Positions 16,669-23,457 of a stretch of DNA of 30,503 bases are shown one piece after another (within the stretch, counting starts at the first letter, position 1; the number at the start of each line of letters is the position of its first letter). Under the pieces are notes generated by a model. It was given only the letters and a program-made list of their open reading frames with translations. It searched no databases and had not been told where the DNA came from. A program made the translations under genes and the position numbers. Source of the stretch: Phoenicibacter sp963588595 (GTDB lineage Bacteria; Actinomycetota; Coriobacteriia; Coriobacteriales; Eggerthellaceae); the NCBI GenBank assembly GCA_963588595.1, contig CAVAIA010000014.1, positions 1 through 30,503 of the forward strand. The letters are read 5' to 3'.

Positions 16669-16816
16669 ACCCAGAAATGTCAGATATAAATCCCTGGCAA
16701 CCAGAGTTTTCGTATCCAATTCTCGATCTTTTTCATAATAAGCAACAGCTTGTAATCTATCAATGCTAATTAATTTGCACTAAGTTATTTAATTAGTAGA
16801 CATTTTGTAAATTAAC

Positions 16817-16850
16817 TTGACAGAATAGATGACATGATGTAAATTAACAT
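16817..16850 (+). promoter_or_regulatory. Promoter and operator of the flavodoxin gene
   Basis: TTGACA (16817-16822), 17 bp, TAAATT (16840-16845) is a good promoter. ATGTAAATTAACAT (16837-16850) over the -10 box is an inverted repeat with 12 of 14 symmetric positions. TGTAAATTAAC recurs at 16806-16816 just before the -35. The two copies, 33 bp apart, look like a repressor site, for example of a redox or MarR/HxlR regulator. The regulator is not identified. Confidence 0.5.
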
Positions 16851-16878
16851 ACCAGAAAATTCAAATCAGGAGGAAACA

Positions 16879-17403
16879 ATGACAGACACTGACACCACAA
16901 CCACAACAACTTCAACTTCTAGCAAAGTTTTAGTCGCCTACTATTCAGCACAAGGTCACACAAAAACAGTCGCAGAAAACATCGCATCAGAAGCGAAAGC
17001 GGAATTGTTTGAAATTGTTCCTGAGAAAGTCTACACTGACGACGATTTGAACTGGAACAATTCAGATAGCAGAGTGTCACGCGAACATGATGACGAATCT
17101 TTAAGGACAGTCCCCCTAAAAGAGACGACTCCCTCAAACTGGGGAGATTATGACACAATATTAATTGGGTACCCAATTTGGTGAGGCATCGCTGCATGGC
17201 CTGTTGACAATTTCATCAAAGGCAACAATTTCGCTGGCAAAAAAGTCATTCCATTTTGCACTTCTGCATCGTCTTCTCTTGGTCAAAGTGGCACACTTTT
17301 GGCAACCATGGCAGGAAACGGCAATTGGCAAGAAGGAATGCGCTTCTCCTCAAGTGCATCTGTAACAGATGTGCAAGAGTGGGTTAAAGGTTTAAATCTG
17401 TAA
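16879..17403 (+). pseudogene. Flavodoxin interrupted by in-frame TGA
   Basis: This is a flavodoxin-fold electron-transfer protein of about 174 codons. A Thr/Ser-rich N-terminus precedes the FMN phosphate loop KVLVAYYSAQGHTKTVAENI. The central IGYPIW is cut by TGA at 17182-17184, and the same frame continues GIAAWPVDNFIKGNNFAGKKVIPFCTSASS to a double TAA stop at 17401. In homologues the motif is YPIWWG, so the TGA replaces the second Trp codon (TGG to TGA, one base). Everything else, including promoter and AGGAGG site, looks intact and the coding frame after TGA is undamaged. It is a recent nonsense mutation, a readthrough case or a sequencing error. Nearby genes use TGA as a real stop. Confidence 0.85.
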
Positions 17404-17482
17404 TAAAACAATGCCTGGCACCTTGAAAATTGGGTGGCAAATCAAAACGTGTCAGACGTGGTGCGAAAAGGGGAATCCAAAG

Positions 17483-17536
17483 ATGGCTGCCATCTGCGAA
17501 AATATCTCATGCTTGGCAGTCAGTCATGGCAGCCAT
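17483..17536. repeat. 11-bp perfect inverted repeat
   Basis: ATGGCTGCCAT (17483-17493) and ATGGCAGCCAT (17526-17536) are exact reverse complements separated by 32 bp, between the convergent flavodoxin and CMD-family genes. It could be a bidirectional transcription barrier or a remnant of a small mobile sequence. There is no T-tract. Confidence 0.35.
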
Positions 17537-17556
17537 TAAACTTCTTTAGAGAGATT

Positions 17557-17904
17557 TTACTTCTCTGCACTCATTTGATCGAATGCGTCGAGCGCTTTTG
17601 CGGAATATGCCCATCCAGGACCGCCGCACAAAAGAATTGTTGCGTTAAGCGCTGCAGCGAGTTCCTCTCGAGTCACACCAGCTTCAACTGCACATTTGAC
17701 ATGAGAGAGAATACAAGGCTCACACTTACGTGCAACAGCAACTGCAATGCTGATAAGTTCAATCGTTTTAAAATCGATCGCACCACCCTCTTTGCATGAC
17801 GCTTCCCTCATTTGACCAAAAGCTCCAATCACGTCTGGTGAAAGTTCGGTGAATTTTGCCCATTTTGCTTGTTCTTTTTCTAGTATTTTAGATGCTTCTG
17901 ACAT
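17557..17904 (-). CDS. AhpD-like / carboxymuconolactone decarboxylase-family protein
   Basis: This 115-aa all-helical protein of the CMD/AhpD family carries the active-site motif CEPCILSHVK (Cys61, Cys64, His68), with a supporting Glu49 (TIELISIA) and the typical 'AGVTREELAAALNATILLCGGPG' helix pair. The family acts as a thiol-dependent peroxidase reductase or a hydrolase/decarboxylase. The CxxCxxxH favours redox function. The start has AAGGAGA 8 nt upstream. It lies convergent to the broken flavodoxin, also a redox gene. Confidence 0.87.
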   Translation of the reverse strand: MSEASKILEKEQAKWAKFTELSPDVIGAFGQMREASCKEGGAIDFKTIELISIAVAVARKCEPCILSHVKCAVEAGVTREELAAALNATILLCGGPGWAYSAKALDAFDQMSAEK

Positions 17905-18077
17905 ATCGTTGTCTCCTTAAATAATTTAGAATGTTTAATTGGATTTTTGCAGAATTGCGAAGGTAAGATGCAGAAACGCACTAATTGTGCTTAAGTTAAG
18001 TTTAGCATACAAGGAGGTTCATAGATCACCCACTCTCTCAGTGCAACCCTGTGATGTAATTTCATATCCATCGTCTC

Positions 18078-18096
18078 CCTTGCCAAGCAAGGTTTT
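18078..18096. other. Small hairpin next to the hsdS remnant
   Basis: CCTTGC-CAA-GCAAGG (18078-18092) is a perfect 6-bp stem followed on the plus strand by TTTT. It lies just after the hsdS tail remnant on the minus strand. It could be a weak terminator. Confidence 0.3.
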
Positions 18097-18101
18097 AGGT
18101 T

Positions 18102-18204
18102 CTAAACCTCAAACCCACTTCCACATCAACCTCCCCGCTCATCAGCTTATGAAGCAGGGTGTCACGGAGGGTGGCAAGGTTTTCATTTAATTTTGAATTC
18201 AAGT
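18102..18204 (-). pseudogene. HsdS C-terminal remnant 1 (type I R-M specificity subunit)
   Basis: Read on the minus strand, this ungenic stretch encodes KLNENLATLRDTLLHKLMSG followed by EVDVEVG and a stop. It matches the C-terminal conserved helix of type I specificity subunits (NENLAxLRDTLLPKLMSGEI). A stop codon lies in frame only a few codons upstream, so no target-recognition domain remains. It is a decayed tail of an hsdS gene. A 44-bp part (18121-18164) is repeated at 19600. The rest of 17905-18340 shows no gene I can support. Confidence 0.7.
18121..18164. repeat. 44-bp direct repeat, copy 1
   Basis: Identical at 43 of 44 positions to 19600-19643, same orientation, 1479 bp apart. Both copies encode DTLLHKLMSGEVDV on the minus strand, the C-terminal tail of HsdS. 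The PIN toxin-antitoxin pair and an ATPase remnant lie between the copies. Confidence 0.8.
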
Positions 18205-18340
18205 TCACTTGTTAGAACAAGTTTCTTAATAACCTTCCTCAAAATATTAAACGTTTTCAAAATCAATCAAAAAATGGTTCTTGGGTCTCCTTGTGTTTGG
18301 AATGTGGGTGTGTATTTTCCTAAAAAAATTCATGTTAGAT

Positions 18341-18781
18341 TTAATCCACAATGTCATAGGTTACGTTGTTGGATTCAAACCATTGCAACAACTCTGTTGG
18401 TGAAAGTGCTTTAATCTTCGAGAGGGCAAAATCGCACTGATTTCTCGTGATAATGAAATCAGCGTTTACGTTTTCTGCACATGCAGCGACAACAGCATCT
18501 TCAAAATCAGACCAACGACGCTTTAGAGCATTTGCAATTTCGCCTTGTGTAACAGGAGCAAGTTTCAGAAAATCAAGGTCGCATTCAATAATTTCCTGTG
18601 CTTTTATTGATCCATATTCTTTCGCCAAAAAATAGTTTAAGTCTGTCACAGTTGAGGCGGAAATGAAGTTTTCTGTTTCTCCCACGCATCCAAGGAGCGT
18701 GACCGATCGTGAATCGTGATAAAAAGGTGTCCTGTGCAACAAATAATCTAAAATGATGTTAGTGTCCAGAAACAGTCGCAT
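18341..18781 (-). CDS. PIN-domain ribonuclease toxin
   Basis: This 146-aa PIN-domain protein is the toxin of a type II toxin-antitoxin pair. The acidic metal-binding residues are in place: Asp6 in MRLFLDTNIILDYL, a Thr/Asp pair (TVTDLNYF), Glu94/Asp95 in SDFEDAVVAA, and Asp108 with Asn114 in ADFIITRN. VapC-like PIN proteins cleave tRNA or rRNA; the target here is unknown. The ATG lies inside the antitoxin 3' end (23-bp overlap), so synthesis is coupled to and follows the antitoxin. Confidence 0.87.
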   Translation of the reverse strand: MRLFLDTNIILDYLLHRTPFYHDSRSVTLLGCVGETENFISASTVTDLNYFLAKEYGSIKAQEIIECDLDFLKLAPVTQGEIANALKRRWSDFEDAVVAACAENVNADFIITRNQCDFALSKIKALSPTELLQWFESNNVTYDIVD

Positions 18782-19049
18782 ACCTCTCCTCGCGTCTCAT
18801 CCGCCCCAAATCTTCATCAGTTGCATCTTCAAAACCATGAACATAAATTGCATCAAGTCGTGCAATCTTTTGTCTCGCTTCTTGTGCATCAGGCTTAGTT
18901 GCGTCAGAAAACAATGCATCATTGCCCATCGCCACTTGTTCAAACATCTTTCTGATTGCGTCAGAAGCCGTAAGCCCCCTTTTGTTCAAAACGCCAACGG
19001 CCCTGTCTTTCAAGTCGGAATCAATTCTTGACGTCACAACAGTTTCCAT
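18759..19049 (-). CDS. Ribbon-helix-helix antitoxin (RelB/DinJ-like)
   Basis: This 96-aa antitoxin has an N-terminal DNA-binding RHH of the RelB/DinJ kind (METVVTSRIDSDLKDRAVGV followed by LTASDAIRKMFEQV) and a charged C-terminal half that would wrap the PIN toxin. The open frame runs to 19097, but the ATG at 19049 is preferred because AAGGTGA is 4-5 nt upstream. GTAATAC occurs twice (19065-19071 and 19074-19080), immediately before the start, a likely operator. A TATACT -10 box (minus, 19091-19086) lies just upstream. Confidence 0.85.
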   Translation of the reverse strand: METVVTSRIDSDLKDRAVGVLNKRGLTASDAIRKMFEQVAMGNDALFSDATKPDAQEARQKIARLDAIYVHGFEDATDEDLGRMRREERYATVSGH

Positions 19050-19064
19050 AAAATCACCTTTTTT

Positions 19065-19091
19065 GTAATACGGGTAATACATAAAAGTATA
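19065..19091 (-). promoter_or_regulatory. Antitoxin operator repeat and -10 box
   Basis: The 7-bp direct repeat GTAATAC-GG-GTAATAC (plus-strand reading, 19065-19080) lies between TATACT (minus strand, 19091-19086) and the antitoxin start. Spacing of about 9 bp fits RHH dimers binding side by side and repressing their own operon. No convincing -35 box is seen. Confidence 0.45.
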
Positions 19092-19148
19092 ACACAACCA
19101 CTTGCTGATTTTGTCTTAGGGTTTTTAAATCAGACCACTGCCTTGTTA

Positions 19149-19337
19149 TCACACACAAAAAGACATATATAGCGGGAGATATTGCCTGTTACCTTCAACT
19201 TTTAGTTGCTTAGGGTGCAGGACAATTTCATTTCCAACTCGTTTTGCACCTTCCAAAAGAAGTGCAGTGGAACCCTTGGAGCGTTTCTTCCATTCTAAAA
19301 GTTTGTCATAGCACTTTCTGTATAACAGTTTCGTCAA
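19149..19337 (-). pseudogene. Collapsed AAA-family ATPase: head joined to tail
   Basis: This 62-codon frame starts YRKCYDKLLEWKKRSKGSTA then LLLEGAKRVG, the N-terminus and first half of the Walker A of AAA_14/DUF4143-type ATPases (normally VEGARRVGKS). Directly after RVG it continues NEIVLHPKQLKVEGNRQYLP then LYMSFCV, which resembles the C-terminal end of the same family. About 350 residues seem to be missing, in frame. The fragment lacks the Walker A Lys and is surely inactive as an ATPase. The match of the tail is from memory of the family and less certain than that of the head. Confidence 0.55.
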
Positions 19338-19474
19338 CGGCTCTACCTCGCTAACATCACGAAATCTTGAAGTTCGTTTATGTTAATAAATCACGTTTTT
19401 GCGACCTTCTTGATATACTTGATATCACGTTTTCGTGAGGAACCAAATGTCCTTCTATTTAGCACAGGCTTAGC

Positions 19475-19570
19475 TTTTAATGTTCCTCCACAAACTTGTT
19501 TAATGCTTGAACCTCTTCGTCAGTCAAGCCCAGTTTATTCATTAACGCTTCTTCAAGCTTAGCAGAGCTT
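19475..19570 (-). pseudogene. Unidentified coding-like remnant
   Basis: On the minus strand this reads SAKLEEALMNKLGLTDEEVQ followed by ALNKFVEEH and a stop, a plausible amphipathic helical C-terminus. It overlaps the end of the second hsdS remnant in another frame. A further coding-like stretch in a shifted frame (KPVLNRRTFGSSRKRDIKYI) follows toward 19400. I do not recognise the family. The rest of 19338-19779 contains no complete gene. Confidence 0.3.
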
Positions 19571-19579
19571 AAGAACTTA

Positions 19580-19675
19580 GAACTTAGTATTCAATCCATC
19601 CACATCAACCTCACCGCTCATCAGCTTATGAAGCAGGGTGTCAGGCAAGGGAAGAATTTTAGCTACTTTTCAATT
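19580..19675 (-). pseudogene. HsdS C-terminal remnant 2
   Basis: The minus strand encodes ILPLPDTLLHKLMSGEVDVD followed by GLNTKF and a stop, the same HsdS tail as at 18102-18204. In-frame stops lie a short way upstream. Only the last about 30 codons survive. The two tails imply that the old type I locus had two hsdS genes or one duplicated. Confidence 0.65.
19600..19643. repeat. 44-bp direct repeat, copy 2
   Basis: Differs from copy 1 (18121-18164) at a single base. Such repeats between hsdS genes are the usual substrates for specificity switching by recombination; here both flanking genes are dead. Confidence 0.8.
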
Positions 19676-19730
19676 CTTAAGAGTCATGAAAAGAGTAAAA
19701 TATATTTCATAGTAGATTTAAATTAATATT

Positions 19731-19739
19731 TGTTATAAT
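19731..19739 (+). promoter_or_regulatory. Extended -10 promoter of the methyltransferase
   Basis: TGTTATAAT (19731-19739) is a perfect extended -10 element (TGn plus TATAAT) 41 bp before the methyltransferase ATG. No -35 box is present, as expected for extended -10 promoters or for activator-dependent control. Confidence 0.5.
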
Positions 19740-19779
19740 TCGCCTAAACGTATATTATATAAAAAAGAATTAAGAGATT

Positions 19780-21933
19780 ATGAACTACATTTCTGTAAAA
19801 GAGGCTGCCATTAAATTTAACCTATCAGAGCGACGTATTCAAAAGCTATGCGAATCAAGACGAATTGAAGGCGCGAACATGCTAAGCGGAGTTTGGATTA
19901 TTCCAAGTAATGCTAGTAAGCCACCAGACGGGCGTTTCTCGACAAGTAAAAGGGAAGAAGGACTGCTTACTCTTAAAGAACTATGTGAGAAACTATCTAT
20001 ATCTCCAGCTACTGGACACAATTGGATAAAGACAAATAAAATTCAATTTCAAGAGACAAAGGACGGTTTAAATTTTTTTACGGTTGAATATGTCGATAAA
20101 CTATACAGGGAATTGAAAACAGGGAAAAATCAGTCGTTAAGAAGTAGGCGCAACAAAGGATTTATTTCAGGAAACTCGCTTTATAGCTCCTATATATCTG
20201 ATAAAAGTCTTAATTTAGAGAAAGTATCCGAGCTAATGTCTTTAGTATCTAATGATGCACTAGAACTAAACACAAAAACTATTAAACTTCTTATAGCAGA
20301 TTGTGCAATAAAGTTGATGTGCTGCAAAAACAATAAGTGTTATCAAATTAATAGTATGTCATTGCAAGCTTTTCTTGAAGGTCGTATTACATTTGGTGAA
20401 TACGATAGGCTAATTTATCAACTTATTGAAAATCGCGATGAGGCATTATTATTTTCAGCATCGCACAAGGAAGTATTTTCAATAGAGTATGTTTATGAAA
20501 GTGATGAAGATGTCTTAGGTTTAATTTACCTTTCTTGTAGAGGGTTGAATACAAGAAAGCAAAGTGGTTCCTACTTCACACCAACTAAAATAGTAAAGAA
20601 ACTCGTTAAATCATTAAATATTGAGACTAATAGATCTGTATGTGATCCATGTTGCGGAGGAGGTAATTTTTTATTGCAACTCCCAGAACACGTGAATTTT
20701 AAAGATATTTTTGCTTACGATATCGATGAAGTCAGTGTTCTTATTTGTAGAATAAATATGGCTTTGAAGTTTAGTGCATCTACAGAAGAGATTCAAGAAC
20801 ATATTAAAACGGCCAACTATCTCAACACAGACCTTAAAAAACAATTTGATTATATAATTGGCAATCCTCCTTGGGGCTATAAGTTTTCAAGCAACGATGT
20901 TGACCAATTAAAACAAATATATTCTTGCACATCTGGTAATAGTGTTGAATCTTACGATGTGTTTGTAGAGAGGTCATTGAAAAACCTTAATGAAGCTGGT
21001 GAACTTGCCTTTGTCCTTCCAGAGTCAATTCTAAACGTAAAATCACATTTAAATATTAGGAAACTCATTCTCGAAGAATGCAAAATCAAAAGCATCTCAT
21101 ATATAGGAAACGCTTTTGATGGAGTCCAATGTCCAAGCATTTTACTTGTGCTTCAAAAAGGAAATAATCAAAACTCAACATTAGGAATCAAAATTGAAAC
21201 GAAAGATGAGACATTTACTATAAAGACAAAAAGAAAATTGACCCCTGCCGCCTTCAATCTATCTGTTAACGACACGGAATATAAAGTATTAGATAAAATC
21301 ACTCATCTTCAAAATGTAACCTTTCTGAAAAATCAAGCAGAATTTGCATTAGGTATTGTAACAGGCAACAATAAAAAATATGTAACAAAAAATAAAACTG
21401 ATGATAATGAGCCCGTTTTAAAGGGGTCAGATATTAACAAATTTCATTACAAAATTTCTAATAATTACCTTTCATTTACGCCATCAATTTTTCAACAGGT
21501 CGCTCCTACCGAAATGTACAGAGCAAAAGAAAAGTTATTTTATAAATTTATATCTAATCAGCTCGTATTTGCTTACGATAACAAACAAACCTTATCACTA
21601 AATAGCTGTAATATTGTTATACCCAAAATCCCAAACCTTGAAATGAAATACATCCTAGCTGTGCTGAATTCAAGAATCGCACAATTTATATTTTGTAAAC
21701 AGTTCAGTTCAATCAAAGTTCTTCGTAGTCATATTGAAAGCATTCCAATCCCTGAGGCAGATAAAAATGTGCAAAATTCAATTGTAAATACTGTCAATGA
21801 TTTAATTGACTTGAGAGAGGACACCGATTCAATAGAATTATTTAATACCCTAGATTTGAAGCTATCTAAACTTTTCAATCTAAATTCTTTAGATTATTTG
21901 ATTATCAAGAATGCGACTGACAAATTTTTCTAA
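19780..21933 (+). CDS. N6-adenine DNA methyltransferase with two N-terminal HTH domains
   Basis: This is a 717-aa adenine methyltransferase of a restriction-modification system. Residues 1-50 form an excisionase/MerR-like HTH (YISVKEAAIKFNLSERRIQK...GVWIIPSNASKP), and 65-110 a second HTH (LLTLKELCEKLSISPATGHN). The catalytic part has GSYFTPTKIVKKLV near 261, the SAM motif CDPCCGGGNFLL near 287, and the catalytic NPPW near 361 (IGNPPWGYKF). The C-terminus has a TaqI_C-like specificity region with AVLNSRIAQFIFCKQF and SIKVLRSHIESIPIP near 625-660. The start has only a weak AAGAG site. The convergent gene overlapping its 3' end by 4 bp is the likely endonuclease. The HTH pair could make it autoregulatory; this is inference. 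Confidence 0.87.
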   Translation: MNYISVKEAAIKFNLSERRIQKLCESRRIEGANMLSGVWIIPSNASKPPDGRFSTSKREEGLLTLKELCEKLSISPATGHNWIKTNKIQFQETKDGLNFFTVEYVDKLYRELKTGKNQSLRSRRNKGFISGNSLYSSYISDKSLNLEKVSELMSLVSNDALELNTKTIKLLIADCAIKLMCCKNNKCYQINSMSLQAFLEGRITFGEYDRLIYQLIENRDEALLFSASHKEVFSIEYVYESDEDVLGLIYLSCRGLNTRKQSGSYFTPTKIVKKLVKSLNIETNRSVCDPCCGGGNFLLQLPEHVNFKDIFAYDIDEVSVLICRINMALKFSASTEEIQEHIKTANYLNTDLKKQFDYIIGNPPWGYKFSSNDVDQLKQIYSCTSGNSVESYDVFVERSLKNLNEAGELAFVLPESILNVKSHLNIRKLILEECKIKSISYIGNAFDGVQCPSILLVLQKGNNQNSTLGIKIETKDETFTIKTKRKLTPAAFNLSVNDTEYKVLDKITHLQNVTFLKNQAEFALGIVTGNNKKYVTKNKTDDNEPVLKGSDINKFHYKISNNYLSFTPSIFQQVAPTEMYRAKEKLFYKFISNQLVFAYDNKQTLSLNSCNIVIPKIPNLEMKYILAVLNSRIAQFIFCKQFSSIKVLRSHIESIPIPEADKNVQNSIVNTVNDLIDLREDTDSIELFNTLDLKLSKLFNLNSLDYLIIKNATDKFF

Positions 21934-22523
21934 CCAGCAGACCAAAATCTGGGTTTTACATTTTTCGTGAATAAATCATATAACTCCTCATAGGTGCAGA
22001 CACACTTCAAATAGTTGTCCCTATGATATTGAATATTCTTATTTGTTACATGAAATTGACCTTCCCCTTCATTGCCTCTGTGCTGTTTATCAGAATATCC
22101 CTCACAATTTAATACAGACTCTGATTTCATTTCAAATATCTCTATCTCATCTGCGAAGAAAAGTCCATAAAATAGGATGTCAAATTCCTTTCTTTTGACC
22201 TGTTGAATATTACAATCAAAATCGTATTCATTTGCTTCACTACGAAGCATAGCTCTATTTGCAATATTAGCCAACAGACACTGTTCAACTACATTATCTT
22301 CGCGAATAATATCCTCATTTTTCTTCATGACAGTTGCAAATTTGATTTCGATTCTCTCACCAGATATCAAATCCTTTTTATCATATGCTAAAGAATCAGA
22401 CTCATTTAGCTCCCATAGTTTCTTGATCATGATCTCTGCGACGTTACCAAATCGACGTGTCCTTAATGCAAAAATTCCATCTCTAAACTCTGTAATCACT
22501 CGTGTTTTCTCTTCATCCGCCAT
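21930..22523 (-). CDS. Putative restriction endonuclease partner (PD-(D/E)xK-like)
   Basis: This 197-aa protein is convergent with the methyltransferase and overlaps it by 4 bp. The segment DLISGERIEIKFATV (about 51-65) has the spaced Asp...Glu-x-Lys pattern of PD-(D/E)xK nucleases (Asp51, Glu59, Lys61). A second conserved-looking part is KRKEFDILFYGLFFADEIEI followed by FEMKSE. The C-terminal part is His/Asn-rich (QFHVTNKNIQYHRDNYL). The start at 22523 is preferred over 22535 since GGAGG overlaps the upstream ATG. I cannot assign the recognition site or a named family; the nuclease call rests on context and motif. Confidence 0.65.
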   Translation of the reverse strand: MADEEKTRVITEFRDGIFALRTRRFGNVAEIMIKKLWELNESDSLAYDKKDLISGERIEIKFATVMKKNEDIIREDNVVEQCLLANIANRAMLRSEANEYDFDCNIQQVKRKEFDILFYGLFFADEIEIFEMKSESVLNCEGYSDKQHRGNEGEGQFHVTNKNIQYHRDNYLKCVCTYEELYDLFTKNVKPRFWSAG

Positions 22524-22549
22524 TTTTACCTCCATTGTAGAGAGATCAT

Positions 22550-22579
22550 TAAATAAGCAATCCTCTCAATATGAATCAA
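22550..22579 (-). promoter_or_regulatory. Possible promoter of the endonuclease-like gene
   Basis: On the minus strand TTGATT (22579-22574) is followed after 17-18 bp by TTATTT/TATTTA (22556-22550). It is a moderate match to consensus, about 27 bp before the start codon at 22523. Confidence 0.35.
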
Positions 22580-22635
22580 CTGCTTAGCAAGATTGCTCTT
22601 CAGTATTATCTTAATCAATTATGGCAGTTTCTTTA

Positions 22636-22782
22636 CTACTCAATTTCAACATTATCAACACTAGGTTCATAAAGGTGTTCCCAACCTAAGTGCTCCCTCA
22701 AGTGCTCAACAACGCATTGCTCGAAAAAATCCTCATCAATTTTCTTAATTTGAATTCCATAATTTATAAATTTTTGCTTCAT
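22636..22782 (-). pseudogene. HsdR N-terminal remnant (type I R-M restriction subunit)
   Basis: A 48-codon minus-strand frame reads MKQKFINYGIQIKKIDEDFF then EQCVVEHLREHLGWEHLYEP and stops (TAG). The segment 'E..hhEHLxxxLGWEhLYxP' is the typical start of HsdR subunits, whose nuclease and helicase domains would follow over about 1000 residues. It is cut off after about 48 codons. It has the same orientation as the two hsdS remnants, so all three may come from one destroyed type I operon. The rest of 22524-22881 shows nothing else. Confidence 0.55.
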
Positions 22783-22881
22783 GCGCGTGCTTGTGAGACT
22801 TTCTCCAAAAATTCCTTCATTTGTTTAATTATATCGTGAATGTTAGCAATGTGACAGACGTAACACACGCTGGAGACTTTC

Positions 22882-23457
22882 TCATTCAAACCCAACTTCT
22901 ATCTTTTTTCCTAAAGCATCCGAAATATCTTCAAGCAGGCCAACTGTTGGGTTGCCATGCCCATTCTCCAAATTACTAAGAGCAGGTTGAGTGATTTTTG
23001 CAGCTTTTGCCAACTCATATTGTGTTAAACCTGCTTCTTTTCTGGCAACTTTTATCGCATCTCCGATTTGTTGTGCTAGAGATTGCTTTTCGCAATTGCT
23101 TAAGGGCTTAACTTCTCGAATGAAAAAATCATCCTGTTCACACTTGCCATCCCCTGCGACAAATAAAGCCATCGCATCATAAAACTCTAAATCATTCGCT
23201 CTTAAAACCTCTCCTAAATTTTGCCTACTTGGAGGAACTATTCGCTCTTCAATCCAACGCATCGCCCACTTTTCGCCTATATGGCGTTTATTTTCACGAA
23301 CAAATGGAACAAACAGCATCGGCACGTCTTCTGTAGTTGCTTCCTCGTTAATATCGATAGAAAGAGAAACTTCATCAGTGGTTTCGTCTTCCCAATTCAA
23401 CACTGCACAAGGAGGTGCATTTCTTTTAGCACCATCGATGATCTCAAAGCGCCTCAT
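22882..23457 (-). CDS. Adaptor-HTH fusion protein paired with HipA-like kinase
   Basis: This 191-aa protein has two parts. Residues 1-115 include WAMRWIEERIVPPSRQNLGE and 'LRANDLEFYDAMALFVAGDGKCEQDDFFI', a pattern I recall in small proteins next to stand-alone HipA-like kinases (W..R.hP..R......hhh..GL...D........G.s..D.ahh). Residues 127-190 are an XRE helix-turn-helix (IGDAIKVARKEAGLTQYELA ... SNLENGHGNP). It overlaps the kinase gene by 14 bp and is translated after it, with AGGTGGGA 5 nt before the ATG. It is probably the antitoxin and autorepressor. The fusion of adaptor and HTH in one chain is unusual to my knowledge. Confidence 0.75.
   Translation of the reverse strand: MRRFEIIDGAKRNAPPCAVLNWEDETTDEVSLSIDINEEATTEDVPMLFVPFVRENKRHIGEKWAMRWIEERIVPPSRQNLGEVLRANDLEFYDAMALFVAGDGKCEQDDFFIREVKPLSNCEKQSLAQQIGDAIKVARKEAGLTQYELAKAAKITQPALSNLENGHGNPTVGLLEDISDALGKKIEVGFE

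Noticed and set aside
16879..17184. Genome-wide reassignment of TGA to Trp, suggested by the flavodoxin
   Set aside because: The permease (2983), tadC (8361) and hipA-like (16666) genes end properly at TGA, so the standard code is used.
17182..17184. Selenocysteine at the flavodoxin TGA
   Set aside because: Homologues have Trp at this position, not Cys, and no SECIS-like hairpin is evident just downstream.
17939..18414. Two plus-strand frames between the CMD gene and the PIN toxin
   Set aside because: They run across the hsdS remnant in the wrong direction, lack ribosome sites and show no protein-like pattern.
18121..19643. 44-bp direct repeats as ends of an insertion sequence or CRISPR repeats
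   Set aside because: Only two copies, 1.5 kb apart, both coding for an HsdS tail; no transposase and no regular spacer array. No CRISPR array was seen anywhere in the window.
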